NCBI GenBank assembly: GCA_018267135.1
Contig: JAFDZA010000018.1
Span: forward strand, 124,001 to 188,000
DNA: 64,000 nucleotides
Origin: Bacteroidota bacterium
GTDB lineage: Bacteria; Bacteroidota; Bacteroidia; Cytophagales; Cyclobacteriaceae
Reading direction: 5' to 3'
Shown here piece after piece: positions 36,752 to 44,806 of this stretch (positions within the stretch are counted from its first letter, which is position 1; each line of letters begins with the position of its first letter). The translations under genes were made by a program, and so were the position numbers. A model generated the notes under the pieces. It saw nothing but the letters and a program-made list of their open reading frames with translations, ran no database searches and was not told the DNA's origin.

Positions 36752-37661
36752 CGGCAATAGTAATTTTTTTGTTGTCGAGGAATTTTTTGTAATAATAAAG
36801 ACAGGCTACACTCAGCAAGGCAAACAACAGAACAGCCAGCCATGGAGCCGGCTCTTCATTTTCTATATCCACATTTACTATGCCCAATTGATTTAAGTAA
36901 ACCATCACCACGGAAAATCCATTATTAACAGCATGGGCCAGCATGGGCACAAAAATATTTCCCGACCAATGATACAAATATCCAAACAACACACCCAATA
37001 ACAGGCGGGGCACAAATCCAAAAAATTGCATGTGTACCGCGCTAAATAAAAAAGCGGCTACCCAGATGGCTACATGAATGTTTTTTGTTCCGCGATATAA
37101 TTCATTTTGCAACAACCCGCGAAATAAAAATTCTTCACAAAATCCGGCCACTACGGCAATCACCAAAAAGCCAATGATAAACTGACCCACCGAATGAAAT
37201 TGAGTGAGCGTCTTCGTGAGTTTGGCAGCCTGGTCTTCTGAAGCGCGTGCCCAGTCTTCAAACCATTTTAAAAATTCCGGGAGGTGCACATGTTGGTTCC
37301 ATTCTATAATAACAGAATCTACCACGATAAACGAAAGCACTATAGCCACCACAAATACTATACTCTGTCTGTAAAACGGATAATGGTTGAGGTGCTTAAA
37401 AGATTGACGCCTGGACAGCTTCCAACTGAGATAGGGGAAAAGAAAAAAGGCAAATACAGAAACAATGCCTTGCATGGTAAGCAGCGGCACTAAAACATGT
37501 TCATCGGGGTTGTTTACCAATTGAAAAAAATTGCCATCGCCTCTATAGAGCAGCGAGCCTGCCAGTATGCCTACAGCTGAACCTGCTACGACCCCCACAA
37601 ACCCACCCAGTAATACCATAAACAGAGTGTACCAAACCGGCCGTTCATTCCTTCCTTCCAT
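36741..37661 (-). CDS. CPBP family intramembrane glutamic endopeptidase
   Basis: A 306-residue protein with about eight membrane helices. The CPBP/Rce1 motifs are present: EEFLFRGLLQ (motif 1 with paired glutamates and Arg), HMQFFGFVPRLLLG (motif 2 region) and HAVNN (motif 3). The family cleaves substrates within the membrane; in bacteria targets are mostly unknown. It is upstream of and overlapping cdsA. The final segment is a charged tail. Confidence 0.87.
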   Translation of the reverse strand: MEGRNERPVWYTLFMVLLGGFVGVVAGSAVGILAGSLLYRGDGNFFQLVNNPDEHVLVPLLTMQGIVSVFAFFLFPYLSWKLSRRQSFKHLNHYPFYRQSIVFVVAIVLSFIVVDSVIIEWNQHVHLPEFLKWFEDWARASEDQAAKLTKTLTQFHSVGQFIIGFLVIAVVAGFCEEFLFRGLLQNELYRGTKNIHVAIWVAAFLFSAVHMQFFGFVPRLLLGVLFGYLYHWSGNIFVPMLAHAVNNGFSVVMVYLNQLGIVNVDIENEEPAPWLAVLLFALLSVACLYYYKKFLDNKKITIADGR

Positions 37662-37683
37662 TTAGCTTATGGTTGAATAGTAT

Positions 37684-37691
37684 TAATTTTG
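37684..37691 (+). promoter_or_regulatory. -7 element upstream of dusB
   Basis: TAATTTTG fits the Bacteroidota TAnnTTTG element. The expected start would be near 37698, about 31 bases before the GTG of dusB. No good TTG is found at the -33 distance, so support is partial. Confidence 0.4.
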
Positions 37692-37728
37692 CATCGCAAA
37701 CAACGGTGTTTTCATTGAATTAACCAAC

Positions 37729-38718
37729 GTGGTAAAGATTGGCAAAATTGAATTAGGAGCTTTCCCGCTGCTGCTCGCCCCCATGGAAGACGTGAGCGAC
37801 CCGCCTTTTCGCGCGGTGTGCAAAGCCGGTGGAGCCGATCTGATGTACACCGAGTTTATTTCATCGGAAGGGCTCATCCGCCATGCCGCTAAAAGTCAGC
37901 ATAAACTCGACATCTTTGAATACGAGCGACCTATTGGCATCCAGCTGTTTGGCGGAGATGTAGGCCACATGGCCGAATCGGCCCGAATTGCCACAGCCGT
38001 TCAGCCCGACCTGATCGACATTAACTACGGCTGCCCCGTAAAAGCGGTGGCTTGCCGCGGAGCCGGAGCCGCCCTGCTGCAAGACATACCCAAGATGGTG
38101 AAGATGACGGAGGAAGTAGTAAAAGCCACGCCTCTTCCGGTAACCGTGAAAACACGTTTGGGCTGGGATGAAAAAACAAAAAATATTGTAGAAGTAGCCG
38201 AGCGCCTGCAAGACATCGGCATCCAGGCACTGACGGTGCATGGGCGCACGCGTGTGCAGATGTACAAAGGCGAAGCCGATTGGGAACTCATCGGAAAAAT
38301 TAAAGAAAACCCACGCATACACATCCCGGTGTTTGGCAATGGCGACATCAACACGCCCGAAAAAACAGTGGAGTACAAAAACCGGTATGGGGTAGATGGG
38401 GTGATGATCGGCCGTGCGGCCATCGGCTATCCGTGGATGTTTCGCGAAATTAAACACTACCTGGCAACAGGCGAAAAACTTTTACCCCCCAGCTTAACCG
38501 AACGTATCCTTGCTGTACGCACCCACCTTGATTTTTCCATTCGCTGGAAAGGCCCTAAACTGGGTGTGTTTGAAATGCGCAGGCACTATGCCAGCTATTT
38601 TAAAAACCTGCCCGACTTTAAACCATTTCGTACACTGCTGGTAGAAGCGCCCACAGCCGGGCAAGTGCATGAAATTTTGAATGAGGTGGAGAATAATTAT
38701 TCTGTGCAACTGGTGTAA
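37729..38718 (+). CDS. dusB: tRNA-dihydrouridine synthase B
   Basis: A 329-residue TIM-barrel flavoprotein. Motifs: APMEDVSDPPFR (FMN-binding start), NYGCPVKAVACRGAGAALL with catalytic Cys109, VKTRLGWD, LTVHGRTR and FGNGDINTPE, then GVMIGRAAIGYPWMF. It reduces specific uridines in the tRNA D-loop with NADPH. The start is probably GTG at 37729; no ATG is in frame upstream. It is monocistronic, divergent from the CPBP gene. Confidence 0.94.
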   Translation: MVKIGKIELGAFPLLLAPMEDVSDPPFRAVCKAGGADLMYTEFISSEGLIRHAAKSQHKLDIFEYERPIGIQLFGGDVGHMAESARIATAVQPDLIDINYGCPVKAVACRGAGAALLQDIPKMVKMTEEVVKATPLPVTVKTRLGWDEKTKNIVEVAERLQDIGIQALTVHGRTRVQMYKGEADWELIGKIKENPRIHIPVFGNGDINTPEKTVEYKNRYGVDGVMIGRAAIGYPWMFREIKHYLATGEKLLPPSLTERILAVRTHLDFSIRWKGPKLGVFEMRRHYASYFKNLPDFKPFRTLLVEAPTAGQVHEILNEVENNYSVQLV

Positions 38719-38873
38719 TTGGGGCTGGGGCGGGCCAATGGATGGTATCTGGATGGTCAAATGGGAGGGACTGACAAAAGCGGAAACAGTTACCCTTCTA
38801 TGCCCTCCAACAATGCTTTCAATCATGATGATAAGATGATAGCCTATATAACAGCACAATAAATAATCTTCCC

Positions 38874-39353
38874 ATGTTTTTAAAAATACAAAAAGCTTTT
38901 AGTTGGATACTTCTTGTTCTTATGGCTGGCCAGTGCACATGTGGTTCGCCTGTGCCAAAACCAATATCAACCCCTGTAATACACTATACTGATCGTACCG
39001 GTAAAGACTTATTAGATCCCTCTAACGCAGGCATTATTAATCTGAGCCAGTTAGCCATTCTATGGAAAAACCCGGATGGCACATGGGGGAATGGGGTTAT
39101 TCAGGCCTATCGAATGGAGCCTAATTCATCCTCACCTTATCTGCCTACCGGGTACGTAATCAATGTGCCTCCCGATATGTTTGGTGCGGCTGGCACCAAA
39201 TATATCCGATTGAGCAACTCAGATACTGACACCCTTTCTTTTGTATTGAACGGTTCATCGTTAAAAAGTTTTTTTTATAATGGAAAATTAGTGCCGCCTC
39301 CCAACGGAATGGGCTCTTATCCGGTATTGTTTCCGGTGCTTGTCACTAAATAA
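38874..39353 (+). CDS. Lipoprotein of unknown function
   Basis: A 159-residue protein. The signal peptide (about 1-21) ends in MAGQCTCGS, a plausible lipobox with Cys at about 22. The mature domain is rich in beta-prone segments (LSQLAILWKNPDGTW, YLPTGYVINVPPDMF) without a recognised family. The frameshifted outer-membrane gene begins 22 bases downstream on the same strand, so the pair may form an envelope operon. Confidence 0.6.
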   Translation: MFLKIQKAFSWILLVLMAGQCTCGSPVPKPISTPVIHYTDRTGKDLLDPSNAGIINLSQLAILWKNPDGTWGNGVIQAYRMEPNSSSPYLPTGYVINVPPDMFGAAGTKYIRLSNSDTDTLSFVLNGSSLKSFFYNGKLVPPPNGMGSYPVLFPVLVTK

Positions 39354-39375
39354 CACTCCGTTTCTTAAAGGAGCC

Positions 39376-40001
39376 ATGAAAGGATTTTTGCCAAAATATT
39401 TTTTGGTAATTTTAGTGTGCAGTGCAGTAATAACACTTGCACACAGCCAAGAAAGAAGAGGTGGAGTTGATATAGGAACAGGGAGTACGTTCACTCAGAA
39501 ATCTGTATTTATTTTTTTAGAGCCATCTTTTAGTCTTAGCAAATGTGCTCGGTTAATAGCAAGACAGGAAATATTTGGTATTCCTGCCAGTCGGTTAATT
39601 ATCTCCTCATCTTTTAATGTCATAAGGTATCCTTCATATTACACGAAGCTTAAAATAAAAGAGCTAATTTTTTTGTGGGTTTAGGAGTGGGGCTTTATTG
39701 GCAAGGCTTTTGGCAAGACTCCTATACGGTCGTTCTCAATTCAAAAAATTATCTTGTTATAACCGATACAGAAAATGGATTGAGTTATTGGGGTATCTAT
39801 CCAAAAATGGGTATAAACATTCGCCATCTTACTTTTCAGGTTGAGTATAATTTCTTTCAACCTCAACAAGTTAAGCTACTCTATACCGATCCTGCATCTG
39901 ATCATTTATATTTTATCAAACAGACGGAAGTAAGCGGTAGTTATCTGGCAATCAAAGCTTCATTGTTTTTAGGAAGGATTAGAGGGAAAACAAAAAAATA
40001 G
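39376..40001 (+). pseudogene. Outer-membrane protein gene broken by a 1-base frameshift
   Basis: Two frames make one protein. From ATG 39376 the first encodes a signal peptide (ending near LAHSQ) and the first strands, then stops shortly after KIKELIF. The second, from about 39675 to 40001, continues with GVGLYWQGFW and typical barrel strands (GINIRHLTFQVEYNF) up to SLFLGRIRG. Adding one T to the run of seven at 39668-39674 joins them as KELIFFVGLGVGLYW, about 208 residues. It may be a real inactivating deletion, a slippage-controlled switch or a sequencing error. As it stands the product is truncated at about 102 residues. Confidence 0.75.
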
Positions 40002-40050
40002 TTTTTTCTATTTCCTTGTAATCAACCAGTATTAGTTTCTTAAGAGGTAA

Positions 40051-42078
40051 CTACTTCAGATAAAAAACCCCTTTCAATCTGGCTTCTTCCCACGGTCGTT
40101 GTTGCCCGTTCGATCTTTTTTCCACGGCATTGCGGGTGTTCATAAAAATATCTTCTATCCGCTGCGATACCTGCAGTTGTTTTACCAGCTCTCCGGTATA
40201 TAAACCATTTGTCCCCTCTCCATCTGAGGCAGTGGAACCCGGATCGGTGGCATAGGCTATTAATGTGCCGCTGGGGGCTTGCACACGTGCCAGCCCTGAG
40301 CCTCCGCGCTTCCCGGTAGGAAACGGATTGTTGCGGCAAGCATCCAGTATAATCATGTTCAACCCTTCATCGTTAGAAAACTCCATTGTGCGGATAACCC
40401 CCGTTAGCGGAATGGCCTTTTGTTTTACATCTAAAGCCGATTGAATGTTGGCATCTACCGGGATCAGGTAATTCGTGCCATCCACTTCCAAACCGTGGCC
40501 GGCATAATAAAAAACAGAAACATCTACATCCTGAATGCGGTCGCCAAATGCATACACAGCATTTTTTATTTTTTCATAATCGCCATCCAAAATAGAGATT
40601 ACATCAAAGCCCAGTTCTTTTAATGCCTTGGTCATGGCCGAGGCATCGTTTACCGTATTTATCAATTTATTGCCAAAGGCATAATTGGCATTGCCGATTA
40701 CCAATGCCATCCGTTTTCCTTTCTCAGTTTGCGTTGCATTTTTAGATTGAGTGCTGCCGGGTTCGCTGGTAATGTAGAAGTCTTTTTCGGTGGTTACATT
40801 TTGTGTGTTTTGAATGGCTACCCGTACCCGGTTTTTCCCTTTTACCAGGTTTACCTGCGAAGAGAAGTTCTTCACCATATCAAACTCGGCTGCCTCTCCG
40901 TTAATAAATACTTTGGCTACTTTTTCATTGCCTTCAATTTCGCCTTCAATTTTCAGCGAGGTTTCTTTTACCACTTGCTCGCCATAGTTTCGGTTAAGTC
41001 CGGGTTTGGTAATTTTAATTTCGGTGGGATTATTGCGAACCACTTCATACAAATACATACTTCCGTTAGAAGTGCCTACGGCTAAATACTGGTTGTCGCC
41101 AGAGAGTGAAATGGCCGTTGGTTTTTCATCTACCGAAACGCTGCTGCTGGTTTCTACTTTATCTAAGTTCAGCATGTTAATAGTGCGCGAGTCTTCCGAG
41201 TAATATGCTACATGTCCAGGCCCCGGTCCAAATGCCATTCCATCTACCCGATAGCGGGTGGCAATGCGCTTGGCTTCCTGGCCGGTGGCCCAATCGTATG
41301 CCAGCAACCAGTTTCTGCGTTCTAAGCGATTGGTGGGGGCAGAAAATCCGCCTTTTGGAATGAACACTTCCTGCATACCCAGTAAAAAACGGTCGCCTCC
41401 GCTGTTGGCTCCGGCCGAGTGTATTACCGAACTGGAGTTGGCAAACTCACCACTCTTCAGTTTTAGCTGACGTAAAAATTTTTGATTCAGTGGATTCCAC
41501 GCATAAGCATCGCCCAGGTTGGAGATGAGCGCCAGTTGTTGGCCAAACCGGTCGTAGCCCAGAAAGGCCACATTTTTTATTCCTCCTTGTCCCGGCACCC
41601 GGGCAAATGTCATGTTTACTTTTAAATCGAAAATTTCAATCTGGTTTTCTTTATTGAAAGCCGTAAGGTATTGACCGGACGGATCAAGGCAAGCTTCTTT
41701 TATGCCGGGCTGAAAAGGGGTGGACTCCGTTTCTTTAAACCCATCGGTATCGTAAATAAAAAGTTTGCCGGTTTTATCGAGCAGCAAATATTTTTTGCCC
41801 AACTCAAAAAAACTTTGAAAGACCAACCCGCCCGAAACAGTAATTTGTTTCACGGCCGAATTTACTTCGGTCGTCTTGCGCAATGATACCGCGTTTTTTT
41901 CATCGGCTACTGCCACCCACTGTCCATCGGGCGAAAACGCTACCGATACAATTTTTTTACTTCCAGCCGCTATCTTGGCCAGCGGGGAAAGATAAATATC
42001 TTGAGCCAAACTATTTTCGTATAGCCCAAGCCAGAGCAACCCGATAGAAAATAAAATAAGATTATATTTTTTTTTCAT
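40051..42078 (-). CDS. WD40-like / caspase-family (C14) protein
   Basis: A 675-residue exported protein. A signal peptide ends near NSLAQ. Residues about 30-350 form WD40-like propeller blades (VSVAFSPDGQWVAVAD, LSGDNQYLAVGTSNG). A short Ig-like linker follows (about 365-445), and a C14 caspase domain from about 456 (KRMALVIGNANYAF). The catalytic dyad is intact: His528 in YYAGHG and Cys581 in LDACRNNPF. Bacterial caspase-like proteases cleave after Arg/Lys or Asp; some act in signalling or cell death, others have housekeeping roles. The signal peptide places this one outside the cytoplasm, against a role as a cytoplasmic phage-defence effector. It is a single-gene unit. Confidence 0.88.
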   Translation of the reverse strand: MKKKYNLILFSIGLLWLGLYENSLAQDIYLSPLAKIAAGSKKIVSVAFSPDGQWVAVADEKNAVSLRKTTEVNSAVKQITVSGGLVFQSFFELGKKYLLLDKTGKLFIYDTDGFKETESTPFQPGIKEACLDPSGQYLTAFNKENQIEIFDLKVNMTFARVPGQGGIKNVAFLGYDRFGQQLALISNLGDAYAWNPLNQKFLRQLKLKSGEFANSSSVIHSAGANSGGDRFLLGMQEVFIPKGGFSAPTNRLERRNWLLAYDWATGQEAKRIATRYRVDGMAFGPGPGHVAYYSEDSRTINMLNLDKVETSSSVSVDEKPTAISLSGDNQYLAVGTSNGSMYLYEVVRNNPTEIKITKPGLNRNYGEQVVKETSLKIEGEIEGNEKVAKVFINGEAAEFDMVKNFSSQVNLVKGKNRVRVAIQNTQNVTTEKDFYITSEPGSTQSKNATQTEKGKRMALVIGNANYAFGNKLINTVNDASAMTKALKELGFDVISILDGDYEKIKNAVYAFGDRIQDVDVSVFYYAGHGLEVDGTNYLIPVDANIQSALDVKQKAIPLTGVIRTMEFSNDEGLNMIILDACRNNPFPTGKRGGSGLARVQAPSGTLIAYATDPGSTASDGEGTNGLYTGELVKQLQVSQRIEDIFMNTRNAVEKRSNGQQRPWEEARLKGVFYLK

Positions 42079-42099
42079 GGCTGAATAAATTTTGTAGGA

Positions 42100-42132
42100 A
42101 AGAAAAAACCTTTGGCTTTAAGCCAAAGGTTT
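42100..42132 (-). terminator. Intrinsic terminator after the 42152 gene
   Basis: A perfect 11-bp stem, AAACCTTTGGC (42106-42116) / GCCAAAGGTTT (42122-42132), with a 5-base loop. On the minus strand it is followed by TTTCTTTCC. It ends the barrel gene at 42152-42676 and separates it from the caspase gene. Confidence 0.85.
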
Positions 42133-42151
42133 ACTGTGCCTATTTTCATGC

Positions 42152-42676
42152 TTAGTGCTTGCCAAACAAGTAGCCCAAACCGGCATTCATAATAAAGGTG
42201 TTAAAACTTCCAAAATAATAGCTTGGTCCCACATCTATATTGATCCGTTCCGTTACAAAATACCGGAGGCCACCCCGTAAGCCAAAGGAGGCTGTTGTTT
42301 TTTCGGCCCCGGTGTTTATATCTATCCCGCCTGTATCCATAATTAATGAAGCTCCTGCATAAGGAACTAACTTAGCATTTTCCGTAAGAAAAGAGTAGTT
42401 AGAGAAAAGTGAAAGTTTAAGGGAAGTTCTACTAAAATTTCCGGCAGAAGTAATGGAAAGAATAGGCGAAACACCCACCTCTACTTTATCCGTTACAAAT
42501 TTACTAACACTGCCATAAAGCTGCCCCATGGAGATAGAGAATGAACTACCGCCTACTGTAGCCGACATATTAGTGTACGAGAATTGGGTTTGTACCTGAA
42601 AGTCGCCTTTTTGTTGCTGCGCTAAAACTGTCGCTGTAGATAAAAGAAAGACGAAAAGAATTTTAATTTTTTTCAT
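42152..42676 (-). CDS. Outer-membrane beta-barrel protein
   Basis: A 174-residue protein with a signal peptide ending near VLAQQ, followed by eight or so amphipathic strands, a serine/glycine-rich early loop and a final strand ending GLGYLFGKH. Strand pattern and length match small OmpW/OmpX-like barrels common in Bacteroidota. No ligand can be assigned. It has its own terminator; the YD-repeat-like lipoprotein lies 55 bases upstream on the same strand. Confidence 0.75.
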   Translation of the reverse strand: MKKIKILFVFLLSTATVLAQQQKGDFQVQTQFSYTNMSATVGGSSFSISMGQLYGSVSKFVTDKVEVGVSPILSITSAGNFSRTSLKLSLFSNYSFLTENAKLVPYAGASLIMDTGGIDINTGAEKTTASFGLRGGLRYFVTERINIDVGPSYYFGSFNTFIMNAGLGYLFGKH

Positions 42677-42731
42677 AGGTGTTTGGGTTTAGTTAGTGTT
42701 AAGATAGGCTTTTTACATAATACGTACAACT

Positions 42732-43508
42732 TTACTTGCAGTTGGTATATACCAGGGTGGTCTGCGAAGTAGTAGTAGGGGAAGAAGAAGATTGATACGT
42801 TTGATCAATACTTATTGGGTACCCACTACTGTTATAAGCATAAGAACTGGAACTGACAGCCGAAAAACCGGGAGATGAAAAAGTCATTTTAGTGATATTG
42901 TTTGTAGTATAGTACCCAGACGATATGTATAAAGCTAAAACACCTAAACCAGATCCGGTTATGTAATTTGATTTACTGTCATATTGAGCTTGTACTTGAA
43001 TTTGTTGGGTCTGCCCAGGAAAAGTGAATGTAATGGATGAAAAATTATTGGAGCTTAAATTGGGGTATTGAAAAAACTGAGAAATTTTTGGCGGCTGTGT
43101 ATTAGTGATGTTTTGTGCTCTGATGTATTTAATAAGTTGATTGTTTGAGTTATATCCGAAAATAGCTGAATCATATATAGCACCTGAGAAATTAATTATT
43201 GAAACAATCCGGCCGCTCCCATCATAAAGAACAGGATAAATTTTTTGGCCTAAATTAATAGTTGAAATTCTTCCTTGTTGATTGTAACTAAAAGAATAGG
43301 TAGTGGAGCCTGAGCTGACCGAAAGTATTTTATTGTCTTGCCCGTAAGTAAATGTGTAATTAGCACTGTTCGTGCTATTCGTACTGCTAACTACTAGCGA
43401 AGCAACTTGACAAGTAGCTGGTACAGTGGGTGCGACATTTGATTTTGAGCAACCGCAGATTAAAGCAATAAGCAAACCAAAGAACATTTTTAATTTTATT
43501 TTACTCAT
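42732..43508 (-). CDS. Lipoprotein with YD/RHS-like short repeats
   Basis: A 258-residue lipoprotein: LIALICGC places the lipidated cysteine at about residue 20. The mature part is Ser/Thr/Tyr-rich and consists of repeated short strands such as YTFTYGQDNKILSVSSG, YSFSYNQQGRISTINL and YAYNSSGYPISIDQ, the pattern seen in DUF4595-like and RHS-type beta-sheet proteins. It is probably a surface lipoprotein of unknown function. Base composition is somewhat AT-rich. Confidence 0.65.
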   Translation of the reverse strand: MSKIKLKMFFGLLIALICGCSKSNVAPTVPATCQVASLVVSSTNSTNSANYTFTYGQDNKILSVSSGSTTYSFSYNQQGRISTINLGQKIYPVLYDGSGRIVSIINFSGAIYDSAIFGYNSNNQLIKYIRAQNITNTQPPKISQFFQYPNLSSNNFSSITFTFPGQTQQIQVQAQYDSKSNYITGSGLGVLALYISSGYYTTNNITKMTFSSPGFSAVSSSSYAYNSSGYPISIDQTYQSSSSPTTTSQTTLVYTNCK

Positions 43509-43583
43509 AATGATTGGAGTTAGGTCTACTAAGATAAAAAAATTGTAACCGAATCGCTGTTAATCGTAATGTTACAGAAAAAC

Positions 43584-44153
43584 CTACCCTCTCCTTCTGG
43601 CCCGGCCAAGCTCTCTGAAAAGGATCGCCAACATAAACACAAACAACACAAAACCTATTACAATTAAATAAAGTCCAGTTTCCTTCTGCTGCTCCAGCGT
43701 AAACGAACTGCACAGCAGAATAGTAAATGTTCGCAAGGCCATGCCGGTAGCCAATACCATAGCCGCCACCATGCCGGGAAAAGCAATCTTAATTTCGAAA
43801 ATCATATTTCGCCACACCACAATTGTGAAAAAACCCGCCAGCAGCATCGTAACATGCATTACCCGGTTAAACCAAGGATACACAATCGTTAAATCTATCG
43901 AGCGGGGCAGCATCCAGAATATAAGCGTGGCCATCACTATAATTAGTACGGCTATCCCCCACGAAGTATCCCGGATATTTATTTTTTTAAAAATGATTCC
44001 TACACCCATACCCAAAACCAGCATGGCAGGTAGTTGCAAAATCTGATGGCGCGGCATGGTAAGCGAAAACCAATCGTTCATTGGAAAGGATAACACAAAA
44101 AACAATACACCTATGGTCAACAAAAGTGCGCTGTCTATTATCCTTTTATGCAT
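43584..44153 (-). CDS. Polytopic membrane protein of the sNOR-like cluster (orf1)
   Basis: A 189-residue protein with about six membrane helices and a charged end (RELGRARRRG). A conserved-looking PRHQILQLPAMLVLG near residue 33 recalls the His-containing helices of Caa3/CtaG-type assembly proteins, but no family is certain. It overlaps the SCO gene by 16 bases and is last in the four-gene unit. In norSY-senC-orf1 clusters the last gene is likewise a small membrane protein of unknown role. A part in assembly of the reductase is inferred from position only. Confidence 0.65.
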   Translation of the reverse strand: MHKRIIDSALLLTIGVLFFVLSFPMNDWFSLTMPRHQILQLPAMLVLGMGVGIIFKKINIRDTSWGIAVLIIVMATLIFWMLPRSIDLTIVYPWFNRVMHVTMLLAGFFTIVVWRNMIFEIKIAFPGMVAAMVLATGMALRTFTILLCSSFTLEQQKETGLYLIVIGFVLFVFMLAILFRELGRARRRG

Positions 44154-44758
44154 GACCGAATTTTTTCGATAATGGCAGTGTCATCTTCCCGGGCGGGATC
44201 AAATATTTTAACAATTTTATTTTCGGGCGAAATAAGAAACAAATAAATAGAATGGTTGATGATGCTGCCTTCCGGAGCAGCCTTGGCCCATATTCCGGCC
44301 CGTAGCAAAAACGCATCAAACTCAGATTGGTTGATTTGGTGTGGTAAGGCAAACGACCAGCCGCGAATATCCGATCCAAAGCGATTGCGGTAATTTTTAA
44401 TTTTCCGGATGTTATCGTTGCCTACATCAAAACTAACGGTAACCAATTCTAATTGTGACGGAATCATTTCCGGGCTAATAGCCTTGTCTATTTCTTCCAG
44501 CCGGTTGTTTACTTTGTGGCACACATACGGGCAATTGAGATAAACAAAATTGACCAGCACATATTTCTGTTTGTCTTTGATGTGAAACACGCTGCTGTCT
44601 TGGTCAATCAGGGCCGCATCAGGAAAAGTCCGGGGCAGGGCTCCGGCCTCGCGCAGTGTGTAAGAAAAGACTGTAAACGCACTAAAGCCGTACGTCCACT
44701 TCCACAGTATGGCCACACAAACCGCCAACGCCAAAAGAGGAGGAAGAATTTTTTTCAC
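44138..44758 (-). CDS. senC: SCO1/SenC copper chaperone
   Basis: A 206-residue thioredoxin-fold protein anchored by an N-terminal helix (about 6-22). The copper site is complete: Cys76 and Cys80 in LNCPYVC and His169 in IINHSIYLFL. SCO proteins deliver copper to, or reduce, the CuA centre of subunit II. The gene lies 48 bases downstream of the subunit I gene, in keeping with service to that enzyme. The likely start is GTG at 44758. Confidence 0.92.
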   Translation of the reverse strand: MKKILPPLLALAVCVAILWKWTYGFSAFTVFSYTLREAGALPRTFPDAALIDQDSSVFHIKDKQKYVLVNFVYLNCPYVCHKVNNRLEEIDKAISPEMIPSQLELVTVSFDVGNDNIRKIKNYRNRFGSDIRGWSFALPHQINQSEFDAFLLRAGIWAKAAPEGSIINHSIYLFLISPENKIVKIFDPAREDDTAIIEKIRSCIKG

Positions 44759-44806
44759 GCCTTAACCTGGATTTATTCTTCTGTTAAGAAACCCGGGCTA
44801 ACCGGA

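Noticed and set aside
37861..38457. 198-codon minus-strand frame inside dusB
   Set aside because: It is antisense to conserved DusB motifs and has no family features.
40051..42078. Caspase gene as a phage-defence effector
   Set aside because: The signal peptide and lack of neighbouring sensor, nuclease or cyclase genes do not fit known defence systems.
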